Position numbers and translations under genes: made by a program. Under the pieces are notes generated by a model. It had not been told where the DNA came from, did not search any database, and saw only the letters and a list, made by a program, of their open reading frames with translations. From an uncultured Collinsella sp. (GTDB lineage: Bacteria; Actinomycetota; Coriobacteriia; Coriobacteriales; Coriobacteriaceae), in contig CABUUD010000001.1 of assembly GCA_902494585.1 (NCBI GenBank), positions 28,656 to 92,655 on the forward strand: 64,000 bases of DNA. Reading direction: 5' to 3'. The first letter of the stretch is position 1; every line of letters starts with the position of its first letter. Below are positions 23,975 through 32,415 of the stretch, in pieces.

Positions 23975-25366
23975 TTACTCTTCCTCAACGTGATTGATCA
24001 CAGCACCCTTGGTGTGGATGAAGTTGGGGACGAAGGCGACGACCAGAAGGACAGCGAGAATCGCGTAGACACCGGTGGTACCGAAGGCCTCGGCAGCGCG
24101 GCCGAGCGTAATACCAATGACGGAGAAGTCGAAGTCGCCGAACGTAGTGTTCTTGAAGCCAAAGACGTCAAGAACGGGCAGGAGCAGGGCCGGGGCAAAG
24201 GTGATGAGCAGGCCGTTGACGAAAGCACCAAGAGCTGCGCCCTTGCGACCGCCGGTAGCATTGCCGTAGATGCCTGCGGTAGCACCGCAGAAGAAGTGGG
24301 GAACCATGCCCGGGATGATGAAGATGCCCAGGGTAGCGCCCACGATGAACATACCGACCACGCCACCGATGAAGGAGGCAACAAAGCCGAGGATGACGGC
24401 GGTGGGAGCATAGGGGAAGAAGACGGCGCAGTCGACGGCGGGGATGGCGCCAGGGATCAGCTTGTTGGAGATGCCCTGGAAAGCCGGGACCAGGTCGGCA
24501 AGGATCATACGAACGCCGTTGTAGACGATAGTGACACCGACGGCGAAGGACAGGGCGCAGGTCAGGGCATAGACGATTACATTGTCGCCGCCAGCGGTCT
24601 TGGTAACGACCGCAGGATCTGCGATGTAGGCGGCGAAAGCGGTAACCAGGTAGAAGAAGGCCATGGTAAGAGCCGTGGAGATGGTGGTGTCGCGCAGGAA
24701 GGAGAACTTCTCGGGAACCTCGATCTTCTCGGTGCTGTTCTCCTCGGCGTCCTTAGCAAAAAGCGTACCGACTGCAGCGGAGATGTAATAGGCGAGTGAA
24801 CCGAAGTGGCCCATGGCGATTTCATCACCATCGGTAACCTTCTCGGTGAAACGCTGACCAACGGCGGGAAGCATAGCGCTCACGAGGCCCAGGAACATGC
24901 CGCCCACGATGACAAGCTGGACATCCTGGAAGCCAGATGCCTGCAGAACGGCAGACAGCAGGCAGGCCATAAACATGCTGTGATGGCCCGTCAGGAAGAT
25001 GTACTTAAACTTGGTAAAGCGGGCAATGATAATGTTCACGACGTAGCCGAGAATCAGGATCATCATGGTCTGAACGCCGAGGACGCTCTGAGCCATCGAA
25101 ACGACGACCTCGTTGTTGGGCACGACGCCGGTGATGTGGAAACCGGTCTCGATGAAGGTACCCAGCGGAGCAAGGTTCTCCTGAACAACAGCGGCGCCGG
25201 CAGACAGCATGATGTAACCCAGAATGGGCTTCAGGGTGCCCGTCATCACCTTGTGGGCAGGACGCTTAAGCGCGACAAGGCCCACAAAGGCAAATAGACC
25301 CATGATCCATGCTGGCTTGGTCAGAATCGATTGGATAAACTCAAGTATGGGAAGGATGGCTTGCAT
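23975..25366 (-). CDS. PTS EIIC, ascorbate type (UlaA/SgaT)
   Basis: 463 residues, about ten membrane helices, matching the UlaA family that transports L-ascorbate or related polyols while its EIIB partner phosphorylates them. Landmarks are the N-terminal AWIMGLFAFVGLVALKRPAH, GHHSMFMACLLSAVLQASGF and the C-terminal HFFCGATAGIYGNATGGRKG. I start at the ATG at 25366 behind GAAAGGAAG; an upstream extension to 25411 is unlikely. It is the last gene of the transaldolase-EIIA-EIIB-EIIC operon. The real sugar may not be ascorbate because UlaG, UlaD, UlaE and UlaF are missing here. Confidence 0.9.
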   Translation of the reverse strand: MQAILPILEFIQSILTKPAWIMGLFAFVGLVALKRPAHKVMTGTLKPILGYIMLSAGAAVVQENLAPLGTFIETGFHITGVVPNNEVVVSMAQSVLGVQTMMILILGYVVNIIIARFTKFKYIFLTGHHSMFMACLLSAVLQASGFQDVQLVIVGGMFLGLVSAMLPAVGQRFTEKVTDGDEIAMGHFGSLAYYISAAVGTLFAKDAEENSTEKIEVPEKFSFLRDTTISTALTMAFFYLVTAFAAYIADPAVVTKTAGGDNVIVYALTCALSFAVGVTIVYNGVRMILADLVPAFQGISNKLIPGAIPAVDCAVFFPYAPTAVILGFVASFIGGVVGMFIVGATLGIFIIPGMVPHFFCGATAGIYGNATGGRKGAALGAFVNGLLITFAPALLLPVLDVFGFKNTTFGDFDFSVIGITLGRAAEAFGTTGVYAILAVLLVVAFVPNFIHTKGAVINHVEEE

Positions 25367-25437
25367 CTGCGCTTCCTTTCTCTCTAACGTGGGCGCGTTT
25401 CCCTCTTCCACAGGGAACCGCCCTTTTTTGTGCCGCT

Positions 25438-25713
25438 TTAGGCGTTAGCGGCGGCCGCCTTGATTGCCTCGAGGGCGTCTTCGCGGATCTTCTTCTTGTT
25501 CACATAGCTGCGAACGATCACAACGTTGCCGTGGAGCTCGGGGGCGAGTTCTTTAACGGTGATGAACAGATCCGGATTTGCGGAAGAAGCACCGTTCAGG
25601 TCCATAGACTCAACGTCGGCCTTGATGCCCTCCTCCTCGCAAAGCTCCTCGACTTTGCCAGCGAGCATCAGGCTAGACCCGATGCCGTTTCCGCATACGG
25701 TGATGATATGCAT
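25438..25713 (-). CDS. PTS EIIB, ascorbate/galactitol type
   Basis: 91 residues. The phosphorylated cysteine is Cys8 in the P-loop-like VCGNGIGSS at the N-terminus, followed by the conserved DLFIT segment near residue 48. It receives phosphate from the EIIA at 25789 and passes it to the sugar bound by EIIC. The 71-base gap to EIIC contains a hairpin (GGGCG/CGCCC with GTTCCC/GGGAAA) that could set relative expression. Confidence 0.92.
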   Translation of the reverse strand: MHIITVCGNGIGSSLMLAGKVEELCEEEGIKADVESMDLNGASSANPDLFITVKELAPELHGNVVIVRSYVNKKKIREDALEAIKAAAANA

Positions 25714-25788
25714 GGCAACCTTCCTCTCCTACACGTGACGGTTTTCCGTCTATCCAAAAGCGGCGACGCATCGCCGTGCCATTAAGGC

Positions 25789-26235
25789 CTAAAAGAATGA
25801 ACGCATGGTCTCCAAAACCTGCTCGGGCGTATCGCATGCGCTGAGCTTGGCAACGCAGTCCTCGTCCTCGAACATCTGCGAAAGCTCCGCCAAGCAGCCA
25901 AGATGAGCCTTGGGGTCGGGTGCGCAAATACCCACGAGCACGTGAACCGGATCGAAATCCTCGTGTCCAAACGCAACGGCAGGGTCAAGCGTGACGATAC
26001 AGATTCCCGCTTCACTCACATTGCCATCTGCCTGAGCGTGGGGCATGGCGATGCCCTCTTCCAAGACCATATAGGGGCCGAATTTGTGAACCGATGAAAT
26101 CATGGCGTCAACATAGCTCTGGTCGCATTTGCCAGCGTCTACGAGCAACTTACCGCATGCCCTGATCGCTTCCTCCCAATCGGAGGCCTCAACGTGGCAG
26201 GCAACAAGCTCGGGCTTAAGAAGATCGGTCAGCAT
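25789..26235 (-). CDS. PTS EIIA, mannitol/fructose type
   Basis: 148 residues of the EIIA fold that accepts phosphate from HPr. The active-site His lies in GIAMPHAQ, about residue 65. The family is used with UlaA-type EIIC (UlaC/SgaA) and with fructose systems. It starts nine bases past the transaldolase-like gene and is followed by EIIB, so all PTS parts are encoded in one operon. Confidence 0.9.
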   Translation of the reverse strand: MLTDLLKPELVACHVEASDWEEAIRACGKLLVDAGKCDQSYVDAMISSVHKFGPYMVLEEGIAMPHAQADGNVSEAGICIVTLDPAVAFGHEDFDPVHVLVGICAPDPKAHLGCLAELSQMFEDEDCVAKLSACDTPEQVLETMRSFF

Positions 26236-26244
26236 GCTCGTCCC

Positions 26245-26955
26245 CTACTCCTCGGGCAGGATATGAAAACCAAGCGCCTGAATGTCGCGGGCAAAGCCCT
26301 TGACCGTATCAAGCGAGTACTCAAGCAAATCTTTCCCGAAATTCTTGCGCTTGGCAAGAAGGGCATTGGGGACCGTAATGATCTGACAGCCAACGGACTC
26401 CGCCTGGAAGATATTGAGGACCTCGCGCGTAGACGCCCAGAGAACCTCGGCAGCAGGCTTAACGGCAGCCTTCTTTACGGACTCCGCCATGAGGGGCAGC
26501 GGATCGACGCCGGTATCGGCAATGCGACCGGCAAAGATGGACAGAATAGAGGGGGTCTCGGCAGAAACGGCATCGACGAACTCGTCGACCTGCTCAGGCG
26601 TGAAGATAGTGGTGACGTTCACCTTGATGCCGTCGGCAGAAAGGCGCTTGACCAGCGCGGCAGTGGACTCGCCCTTGGTGTTGAGCGCCGGAATCTTAAC
26701 ATAGACGTTGTCTGCCCAGGTTGCGATCTCGCGAGCCTCGGCCTCCATACCAGCCTCGTCATCAGCGAAAACCTCAAAAGAGACCGACACATCGGTAATG
26801 TGCTCAAGAACCGTCTTGGCAAAAGCGCGGTAGTCGGTCACGCCACCGGCCTTCATAAGGGAAGGATTGGTCGTGAAGCCCTGAACGTTGCCATTGTCAT
26901 GCATGTCAAGCATGCCCTCGAGGTTAGCGCCGTCGGCAAACACCTTAATCGCCAT
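26245..26955 (-). CDS. Transaldolase / fructose-6-phosphate aldolase family
   Basis: 236 residues, TIM-barrel aldolase of the short transaldolase group. The N-terminus (FADGANLEGM, then GFTTNPSLMKAGG) and the Schiff-base Lys in YVKIPAL support class I chemistry; LWASTREVLN is the conserved end of a later strand. The start at 26955 follows AAAGGA. As first gene of a PTS operon it probably cleaves or rearranges the sugar phosphate produced by the PTS. The exact reaction (transaldolase or FSA-type aldol cleavage) cannot be decided here. Confidence 0.87.
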   Translation of the reverse strand: MAIKVFADGANLEGMLDMHDNGNVQGFTTNPSLMKAGGVTDYRAFAKTVLEHITDVSVSFEVFADDEAGMEAEAREIATWADNVYVKIPALNTKGESTAALVKRLSADGIKVNVTTIFTPEQVDEFVDAVSAETPSILSIFAGRIADTGVDPLPLMAESVKKAAVKPAAEVLWASTREVLNIFQAESVGCQIITVPNALLAKRKNFGKDLLEYSLDTVKGFARDIQALGFHILPEE

Positions 26956-27303
26956 GTTCGGTCCTTTCTCATCTAACACTATTGCTATCGAAAGCCTTCT
27001 TCTTTGTTTCAAAAGCTTTTCGGTTTTCTTTTATAAACCATTTCAAAAGCTATCGAAAGCTCAATTGTCAACTTTCCGTGAACGGTCGAATATCGGGTGT
27101 GAACGTACTTCTTTTGGGCGGCGCCTTCAGAACAAGACCCTCTACACGCTATTTAAGTGCAAACTATCTGCTACGCATGCATTTGGGACATGCCATTCCG
27201 TTCATTTGATTCATTCGATTTTGCCTTGTTCTTTTCATATCGATACGTTATATTTCGATTACGAAAGGCGCATCTTTTGCCTTTCGTTCAAAAGGAGCGG
27301 CAT
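26956..27303. promoter_or_regulatory. Divergent PTS / DeoR control region with operator-like palindromes
   Basis: The 18-base TTTCAAAAGCTATCGAAA at 27041-27058 is an imperfect palindrome centred on AGCT; TTTCAAAAGCTTTTCGG at 27007 is a second copy, and GCTATCGAAAGC recurs at 26984-26995 and 27049-27060. CGAAAGGC (27262-27269) and GCCTTTCG (27279-27286) form another dyad just before the DeoR ribosome site. These are the expected operators of the adjacent DeoR protein. The region is clearly A/T-richer than its surroundings. Confidence 0.65.
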
Positions 27304-28095
27304 ATGGCATCTACTTCAGACCTTTCACCGGCCGAGCGTCAGCGATTTATTATGAACTGGCTGTCCGAAAAGCCAAATATCTCGGTATCCGACATCGTTC
27401 GCCGTTTTTCGGTTTCGGAAGTCACCGCACGACACGACCTCGTCTCGCTGGAATCCGAAGGCAAGCTGCGTCGCGTACGCGGCGGAGCGGTATCGCTTTC
27501 TCGCTCCAACGCAATCTCGTATCCCGAGGAGCGCATCAATGTCCAAGTCGAGGCCAAGGAGGCCATCGCCGCAACCGCAGCAACTCTTGTTGATGATGGC
27601 GATGTTCTGGTAATTGATATCGGCACCACAGGCTTTTACTTCGCTAAGGCCCTCATGGACAAGCGTGAGATCACCATTATCACCGGCGATCTTGCAATCG
27701 CGAACTATGCCAGCTTCAATCTCCCCAATGCTTCGGTAGTGCTGCTGGGCGGCTCCGTGCGCAAGGGTCACCTCTATCTCGCGGGCGCACTAACGCTCGA
27801 CTGCATGAGCAAACTACATGCCGACAAGGCGTTTGTCAGTGCCGACGGATTCCACCCCGACCACGGTTTTACCGTCGAGCACGACTTCTCAGCCATGATC
27901 AAGCATATGTACCTGACCAACTCAAACCAGGGTTACATGATGGTTGACCAGGGAAAGTTCAACAAGACCAGTTTTTATCAGTCCGCGCAGATCGATGACC
28001 TCGATGGCATCATCGTTGATGGAGACGACGAGGGCATCATGACGGCGGCGATCGAGAGCAGTCGCAGTCATCCCAAGCTCTATATTGCAAAATAG
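27304..28095 (+). CDS. DeoR-family transcriptional regulator
   Basis: 263 residues. The N-terminal helix-turn-helix (ERQRFIMNWL, then ISVSDIVRRFSVSEVTARHD) is followed by the DeoR sugar-phosphate sensor domain with VIDIGTTGFYFAKAL and the conserved SADGFHPDHGFT. AAGGAG stands six bases before the ATG at 27304; the longer frame from 27157 covers the promoter region. Divergent from the transaldolase-PTS operon, it is almost certainly its regulator and the sugar phosphate its inducer, by family behaviour. Confidence 0.92.
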   Translation: MASTSDLSPAERQRFIMNWLSEKPNISVSDIVRRFSVSEVTARHDLVSLESEGKLRRVRGGAVSLSRSNAISYPEERINVQVEAKEAIAATAATLVDDGDVLVIDIGTTGFYFAKALMDKREITIITGDLAIANYASFNLPNASVVLLGGSVRKGHLYLAGALTLDCMSKLHADKAFVSADGFHPDHGFTVEHDFSAMIKHMYLTNSNQGYMMVDQGKFNKTSFYQSAQIDDLDGIIVDGDDEGIMTAAIESSRSHPKLYIAK

Positions 28096-28098
28096 CTC

Positions 28099-28140
28099 AA
28101 ATGGCCGGGTCGCCCCCCACTGCGGGCGACCCGGCCATTT
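28099..28140. terminator. Bidirectional terminator between deoR-type gene and HAD gene
   Basis: A perfect 17-bp stem (28099-28115 with 28124-28140) starting AAATGG and ending CCATTT separates convergent genes; the outer A/T pairs supply a T-run in both directions. Confidence 0.88.
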
Positions 28141-28141
28141 A

Positions 28142-28969
28142 TTAAATCAACCCAAAGTGGCGCATAGCGGTGACAGTGCCGTCGTGTGCGACGTCGTCGG
28201 TCACGTAGTCGGCGACCGCCTTGACCTCGGGCATGGCGTTGCCCATGGCCACGGCCGTCTCGACAGCGGCGAGCATACCCAGGTCGTTGCCCGAATCGCC
28301 AAAGCCAAAGGTGCGCGCATTTCCCTCGCGGCCCAGATACGCCAGCGCTCGCGCCACGCCCACGCCCTTGTCAATGCCCTTGGGGCTCAGCTCGCGATTC
28401 TGACCACCGGTGTTGCACAGCTCAAACTCGCGATCGATAAAGCCATCATCGTTGGCTACGCGAGCCAGGTCGCTCGCGACGATGCCTACCTTGCCCACGC
28501 GCAGACGGCCGTCGACGCGCATTTCCTCGGTGCTGTGCACCACAGAAGTGCCGATCAGAGACGACTGCTCAACACCCGCGGGTTCCAGGGCAAAAGTAGC
28601 CACGTTGGTCTCGAAAAAGGCCTCAATCCCTGCCGCGGCCATACGGCGCGCAAGCTCCTCGATAACGTCCTCGTCAAAGCAGTCCTCATACACCACGCGG
28701 CCCTCGACCTCGAGCGTGGCGCCCGCCATGGCAACGACGCCCGCGGGGTCGAGCGCACGCAAGCTATCGGCGATGAGCCACAGGGGGCGACCCGTGCAGA
28801 TAAACGCCTTGTGTCCCGCGTCGCGCAGACGATGAAACGCCTCGACGACCGCCTGCGAGGGGTGAACCGCCGAAAAGTCCTTGTCGGTCATGTTGTCGGG
28901 ATCGAACGACGTTAGCGTGCCGTCCACGTCAAAAAAGAGCACAGCGGATTCGGGGCACGCATCAATCAT
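28142..28969 (-). CDS. HAD-superfamily phosphatase, Cof type
   Basis: 275 residues. Motif I is FFDVDGTLT with the nucleophile Asp, motif II is the Thr in FICTGRP, the Lys is in GKVGIV or KGIDKGVG, and motif IV is FGFGDSGNDLGML. The type IIB cap lies between motifs II and III, as in Cof/YidA proteins that dephosphorylate sugar phosphates or cofactors. I start at the ATG at 28969 behind AAAGGA. The substrate is not predictable; it is divergent from rlmKL and convergent with the DeoR gene. Confidence 0.9.
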   Translation of the reverse strand: MIDACPESAVLFFDVDGTLTSFDPDNMTDKDFSAVHPSQAVVEAFHRLRDAGHKAFICTGRPLWLIADSLRALDPAGVVAMAGATLEVEGRVVYEDCFDEDVIEELARRMAAAGIEAFFETNVATFALEPAGVEQSSLIGTSVVHSTEEMRVDGRLRVGKVGIVASDLARVANDDGFIDREFELCNTGGQNRELSPKGIDKGVGVARALAYLGREGNARTFGFGDSGNDLGMLAAVETAVAMGNAMPEVKAVADYVTDDVAHDGTVTAMRHFGLI

Positions 28970-29044
28970 ATGGGTTCCTTTCGAGGATAAGGGCAAACGA
29001 AGCATCCATCATATAATGGAGCGACGCAACCAGAGAGGTCACCC

Positions 29045-31603
29045 ATGGAATTTTACGCAAGCTGCCCCGAGGGCTTTGAGTCCGCACTCGCCGATGAGCT
29101 TAAACGCCTCGGGCTTTCGCATGTTCGCCGGCTGAAGGGCCGCGCTACATTTGAGGGCGAGCTCGAGCAAGGCTACCGCGCCTGTCTGTGGTCGCGCCTG
29201 GCGAGCCGCGTGTTCGTGGTACTCGGGCGCTTTGAGGCGCAGGATGCCGACGAGCTGTACGATAGCATTTACGACATCGCCTGGGAGAGCATCGTCCGCC
29301 CCGGCGCCACCATCGCCATCACCGCCCGCGGCGTGACCGAGCAGCTGCGCAACACGCGCTTCTCGGCCCTGCGCGCCAAGGACGCGCTGTGCGACCGCCT
29401 GGCCGAGACCACGGGCCGTCGCGCCGACGTCGATGCCGCCGACCCCGATGTTCACCTACTGCTTTCGCTGCGCCAGCGCCGCGCGAGCATAAGCCTGGAC
29501 CTTTCGGGCGACCCGCTGTTCAAGCGCCTGCCGCCCGCGGCGACCCGTGCCGGCGAGGGCGCGCACGTGCTGCGCCCCGACTACGCCGCCCTGGTGCTGG
29601 CGCAGGTCGGCTGGACCGCGCTATGCGAGCGCGAGCTGACGGCCGACGATTACGAAAACGAAGCCCTGCCCACGCTGGTCGACGCCTCGTGCGCCGGCGG
29701 CGGTCTGCTGCTGGAAGCCGTTAACATTCTGACTGACCGCGCCCCGGGTTTTGCACGCGAGCACTGGGGTTTTGAGGGCTGGCAGCTGCATGATGCCGCC
29801 CTGTGGGAGCAGCTGCTTGCCGAGGCGCGCGAGCGCGAGACGGCAGCACGCGAGCGCCAGGCGCGCATCGTGGCCGTAGATATCGACCCCGCCGCCCGCA
29901 AGACTGCCGAGCGCATGGTCAAGTGTGCCGGCTACAAGCGTTTTGTCGACTTCTGCGCCGCCAAGCCCGCCACCGTGCTGGACCATGCGGGCGCCGTCGC
30001 CGGCGCCGTCGTGGTCGCAGACACCACCGAAACCCCGCTTTCACTCATGCACGACGCCATGACGTTGATCGGCGAGCTGCGCCGCGCGCCCGAGCTCGCT
30101 TCGGCACCGGTCGCCGCGCTCACCCGCGATGGCCTTATGGCCCGCGCGCTCCATGCCGAACCCGCGCGCTCCATCGCCGTCATGCCCAATAACGAAGAGG
30201 CAACTATTGAGGTTTGGTCCTCGCTCGACCACGCCGCCGCGGCATTTGAAGCTGCGACCAGTGCAGATGCCGAGGAGCAGACCGCAGACGCTCATGACGA
30301 AGCCGCCGATACTCCCATGCCCGAACCTGCTGCCACGATCGACCTGGGCGACGGCAAGCCGCTGCCCGTGCTCATCCCGGAGTCCGAGCAGTTCGCCAAC
30401 CGCCTGCGTAAGAACGCCCGTCTGCGTCGCAAGTGGGCAAAGCGCGAGGGCGTGAGCTGCTACCGCGTCTATGATGCCGACCTACCCGACTACTCCGCCG
30501 CCATCGACCTGTACGAGGGCTGCCCGCAGACGCCGGGCCGCTGGCTCGTCATCGCCGAATACGCCGCACCCAAGACCATCGATCCCGCGCTGGCCCAGGC
30601 CCGCATGCTCGACATCTTGGCCATCGCACCGCGCATCCTGGATGTTCCGGCCGAGCATGTGCACGCCAAGGCCCGCATGCGTTCGCGCGGCGGCTCGCAG
30701 TACGGCAAGCAGGGCGCCGGCAAGGGCGGCTCGGGCGAGCGCGCCAACATCGCGCGCCGTCGCCTGCCGCTCATCGAAGAGGGCGGCCTTACCTTTGCCG
30801 TCAACTTTGACGACTATTTGGATGTGGGCATCTTCCTAGACCACCGCGTCACCCGCAACCTGGTGCGCGAGCACGCCAAACAGGCGCGCCGCTTCCTCAA
30901 TCTGTTCGCCTACACCGGTACCGCCACCTGCTATGCGGCGGACGGCGGCGTCGAGGAGACTGTGACGGTTGACCTTTCCAACACCTACCTGGACTGGGCC
31001 GAGCGCAACATGCGTCAGAACGGCTTTGTGGGGCCGCAGCATCACTTTGTGCGCGATGACGTGCTCGCCTGGATTCGCGACCAGCGCCAGACGCGCAACC
31101 GCTGGGACCTGATTTTTGTCGACCCGCCCACGTTTTCGAACTCGTCCAAGATGGGCCGCCGCACCTGGGATGTCCAGCGCGACCATGTTGAGCTTTTGGC
31201 CGGCGTATCGCGCCTGCTCGCACAGGGCGGACATGCCATCTTTAGCTGCAACCTGCGCGGCTTCCGCCCCGAGACGCGCAAGCTCGCACGCGCGGGCGTC
31301 GTACTGGAGGACATTACGGCGCAGACCATCCCCGAGGATTTCGCACGCAACCAGAAGGTGCACCATTGCTATATCGTGCGCCGACTGCCCATCGAGGACG
31401 CCATGGCCGAAGTCGGCTTTAGCGCCGAGGAAATTGCCGAGCGAACCGAGGAGTTGCGCAGCCCCGAAGCCCGCAAGCCTCGCGCGGCAGCACCCGCGCA
31501 CGCGCAGACCGGCAACGACAAGTCCAACTTTGCCGGCAAACCCTCCCCCGCCGACAAGCCCAAAAAGAAGAAGTTCTACGCCAGCAAGCCCAAGGGCAAA
31601 TAA
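29045..31603 (+). CDS. rlmL: Bifunctional 23S rRNA methyltransferase RlmKL, RlmL half degenerate
   Basis: 852 residues. Order: N-terminal ferredoxin-like and THUMP domains (1-155), an RlmL-type methyltransferase (about 190-400), then an RlmK-type methyltransferase (about 440-800) and a basic Lys-rich tail. The RlmK half is intact: FLNLFAYTGTATCYAA near 618 and FVDPPTFSNSSKM near 692. In the RlmL half, motif I reads DASCAGGG rather than DPfCGSGT, and I cannot find the catalytic NPPYGER motif where it should be (VVVADTTETPLSLMH instead). So m7G2069 methylation is likely retained and m2G2445 methylation is doubtful. A linker around 400-440 is acidic and Ala-rich. Confidence 0.88.
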   Translation: MEFYASCPEGFESALADELKRLGLSHVRRLKGRATFEGELEQGYRACLWSRLASRVFVVLGRFEAQDADELYDSIYDIAWESIVRPGATIAITARGVTEQLRNTRFSALRAKDALCDRLAETTGRRADVDAADPDVHLLLSLRQRRASISLDLSGDPLFKRLPPAATRAGEGAHVLRPDYAALVLAQVGWTALCERELTADDYENEALPTLVDASCAGGGLLLEAVNILTDRAPGFAREHWGFEGWQLHDAALWEQLLAEARERETAARERQARIVAVDIDPAARKTAERMVKCAGYKRFVDFCAAKPATVLDHAGAVAGAVVVADTTETPLSLMHDAMTLIGELRRAPELASAPVAALTRDGLMARALHAEPARSIAVMPNNEEATIEVWSSLDHAAAAFEAATSADAEEQTADAHDEAADTPMPEPAATIDLGDGKPLPVLIPESEQFANRLRKNARLRRKWAKREGVSCYRVYDADLPDYSAAIDLYEGCPQTPGRWLVIAEYAAPKTIDPALAQARMLDILAIAPRILDVPAEHVHAKARMRSRGGSQYGKQGAGKGGSGERANIARRRLPLIEEGGLTFAVNFDDYLDVGIFLDHRVTRNLVREHAKQARRFLNLFAYTGTATCYAADGGVEETVTVDLSNTYLDWAERNMRQNGFVGPQHHFVRDDVLAWIRDQRQTRNRWDLIFVDPPTFSNSSKMGRRTWDVQRDHVELLAGVSRLLAQGGHAIFSCNLRGFRPETRKLARAGVVLEDITAQTIPEDFARNQKVHHCYIVRRLPIEDAMAEVGFSAEEIAERTEELRSPEARKPRAAAPAHAQTGNDKSNFAGKPSPADKPKKKKFYASKPKGK

Positions 31604-31607
31604 ACAA

Positions 31608-31673
31608 AGTTGCGGTGGAATAGTTCCTAAAAAGCCTGGTAAAGGCCCAAACAGGAACTATTTCACCGCAACT
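31608..31673. repeat. 21-bp inverted repeat between convergent genes
   Basis: Arms 31608-31628 and 31653-31673 differ at one position only; the spacer is 24 bases. It sits between rlmKL and kdpE, which converge, so it may act as a bidirectional terminator although the T-run is weak. Confidence 0.8.
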
Positions 31674-31697
31674 CATATTGGGATGGTGGTTGGCGAT

Positions 31698-32411
31698 CTA
31701 ACCTTGGGTGACCAATCGGTAACCGATGCCCACGTGCGTTTGGATATAGCGTGGGTGCGCGGGGTCGGATTCGATCTTCTTGCGCAGCGTGCCCATAAAG
31801 ACGCGCAGGCTCGCCAGGTCGCTCTTGGTCGCCGTGCCCCAAATCTCGTGCAAAATAAACTGGTGCGTCAGCACCTTGTCGGCGTTATGCGCCAGCAGGC
31901 ACAGGAGCTTATACTCGATCGGCGTCAGATGCAGCTCCTCGCCATCCATCGTGGCGATGCCGGCGTCAAAATCGATATGCAGCTCACCGGTATCGAACGA
32001 TCCCTCGGAGGCAACGCCGCCCGTTTGCGCATACGAAAGGCGCCTGAGTGTCGTACGAATGCGCGCGAGCAGCTCCTCGACCGAAAACGGCTTGGTCAGG
32101 TAGTCGTCGGCACCGGCATCGAGCGCGCGGATCTTGTCCGCGTCCTCGCTGCGCGCCGAGACCACGATGATCGGCATGCCCGACCATGCGCGCACCGACT
32201 CCACCACCTTGACGCCGTCCATATCGGGCAGGCCCAGATCGAGCAGCACAATACTCGGTGCCTGCGATGAGGCGGCGGCGATGGCGGCATGGGCGGTCTC
32301 CACGGCCATATGGCGCAAGCCGTGCGCCTCGAGCGCGGCAACGATAAGGTTGCGAACGGCGGGATCGTCCTCAACGACCAAGATGAGCGGTTTTACGGCA
32401 GAGTTCGACAC
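31698..32411 (-). CDS. kdpE: KdpE-like response regulator
   Basis: 237 residues: receiver domain (ILVVEDDPAVRN; phosphorylation Asp in VLLDLGLPDMDG; Lys in TKPFSVEEL) and an OmpR/PhoB winged helix (LTPIEYKLLCLLAHNADKVL, then YIQTHVGIGYRL). The C-terminal block is the KdpE type. I start at the GTG at 32411, which has AAGGAG upstream and follows the kinase stop by four bases. Its partner is the short KdpD-like kinase. No kdpFABC is present; the potassium transporter nearby is Kup, so the regulon may differ from the classical one. Confidence 0.9.
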   Translation of the reverse strand: MSNSAVKPLILVVEDDPAVRNLIVAALEAHGLRHMAVETAHAAIAAASSQAPSIVLLDLGLPDMDGVKVVESVRAWSGMPIIVVSARSEDADKIRALDAGADDYLTKPFSVEELLARIRTTLRRLSYAQTGGVASEGSFDTGELHIDFDAGIATMDGEELHLTPIEYKLLCLLAHNADKVLTHQFILHEIWGTATKSDLASLRVFMGTLRKKIESDPAHPRYIQTHVGIGYRLVTQG

Positions 32412-32415
32412 GGCG

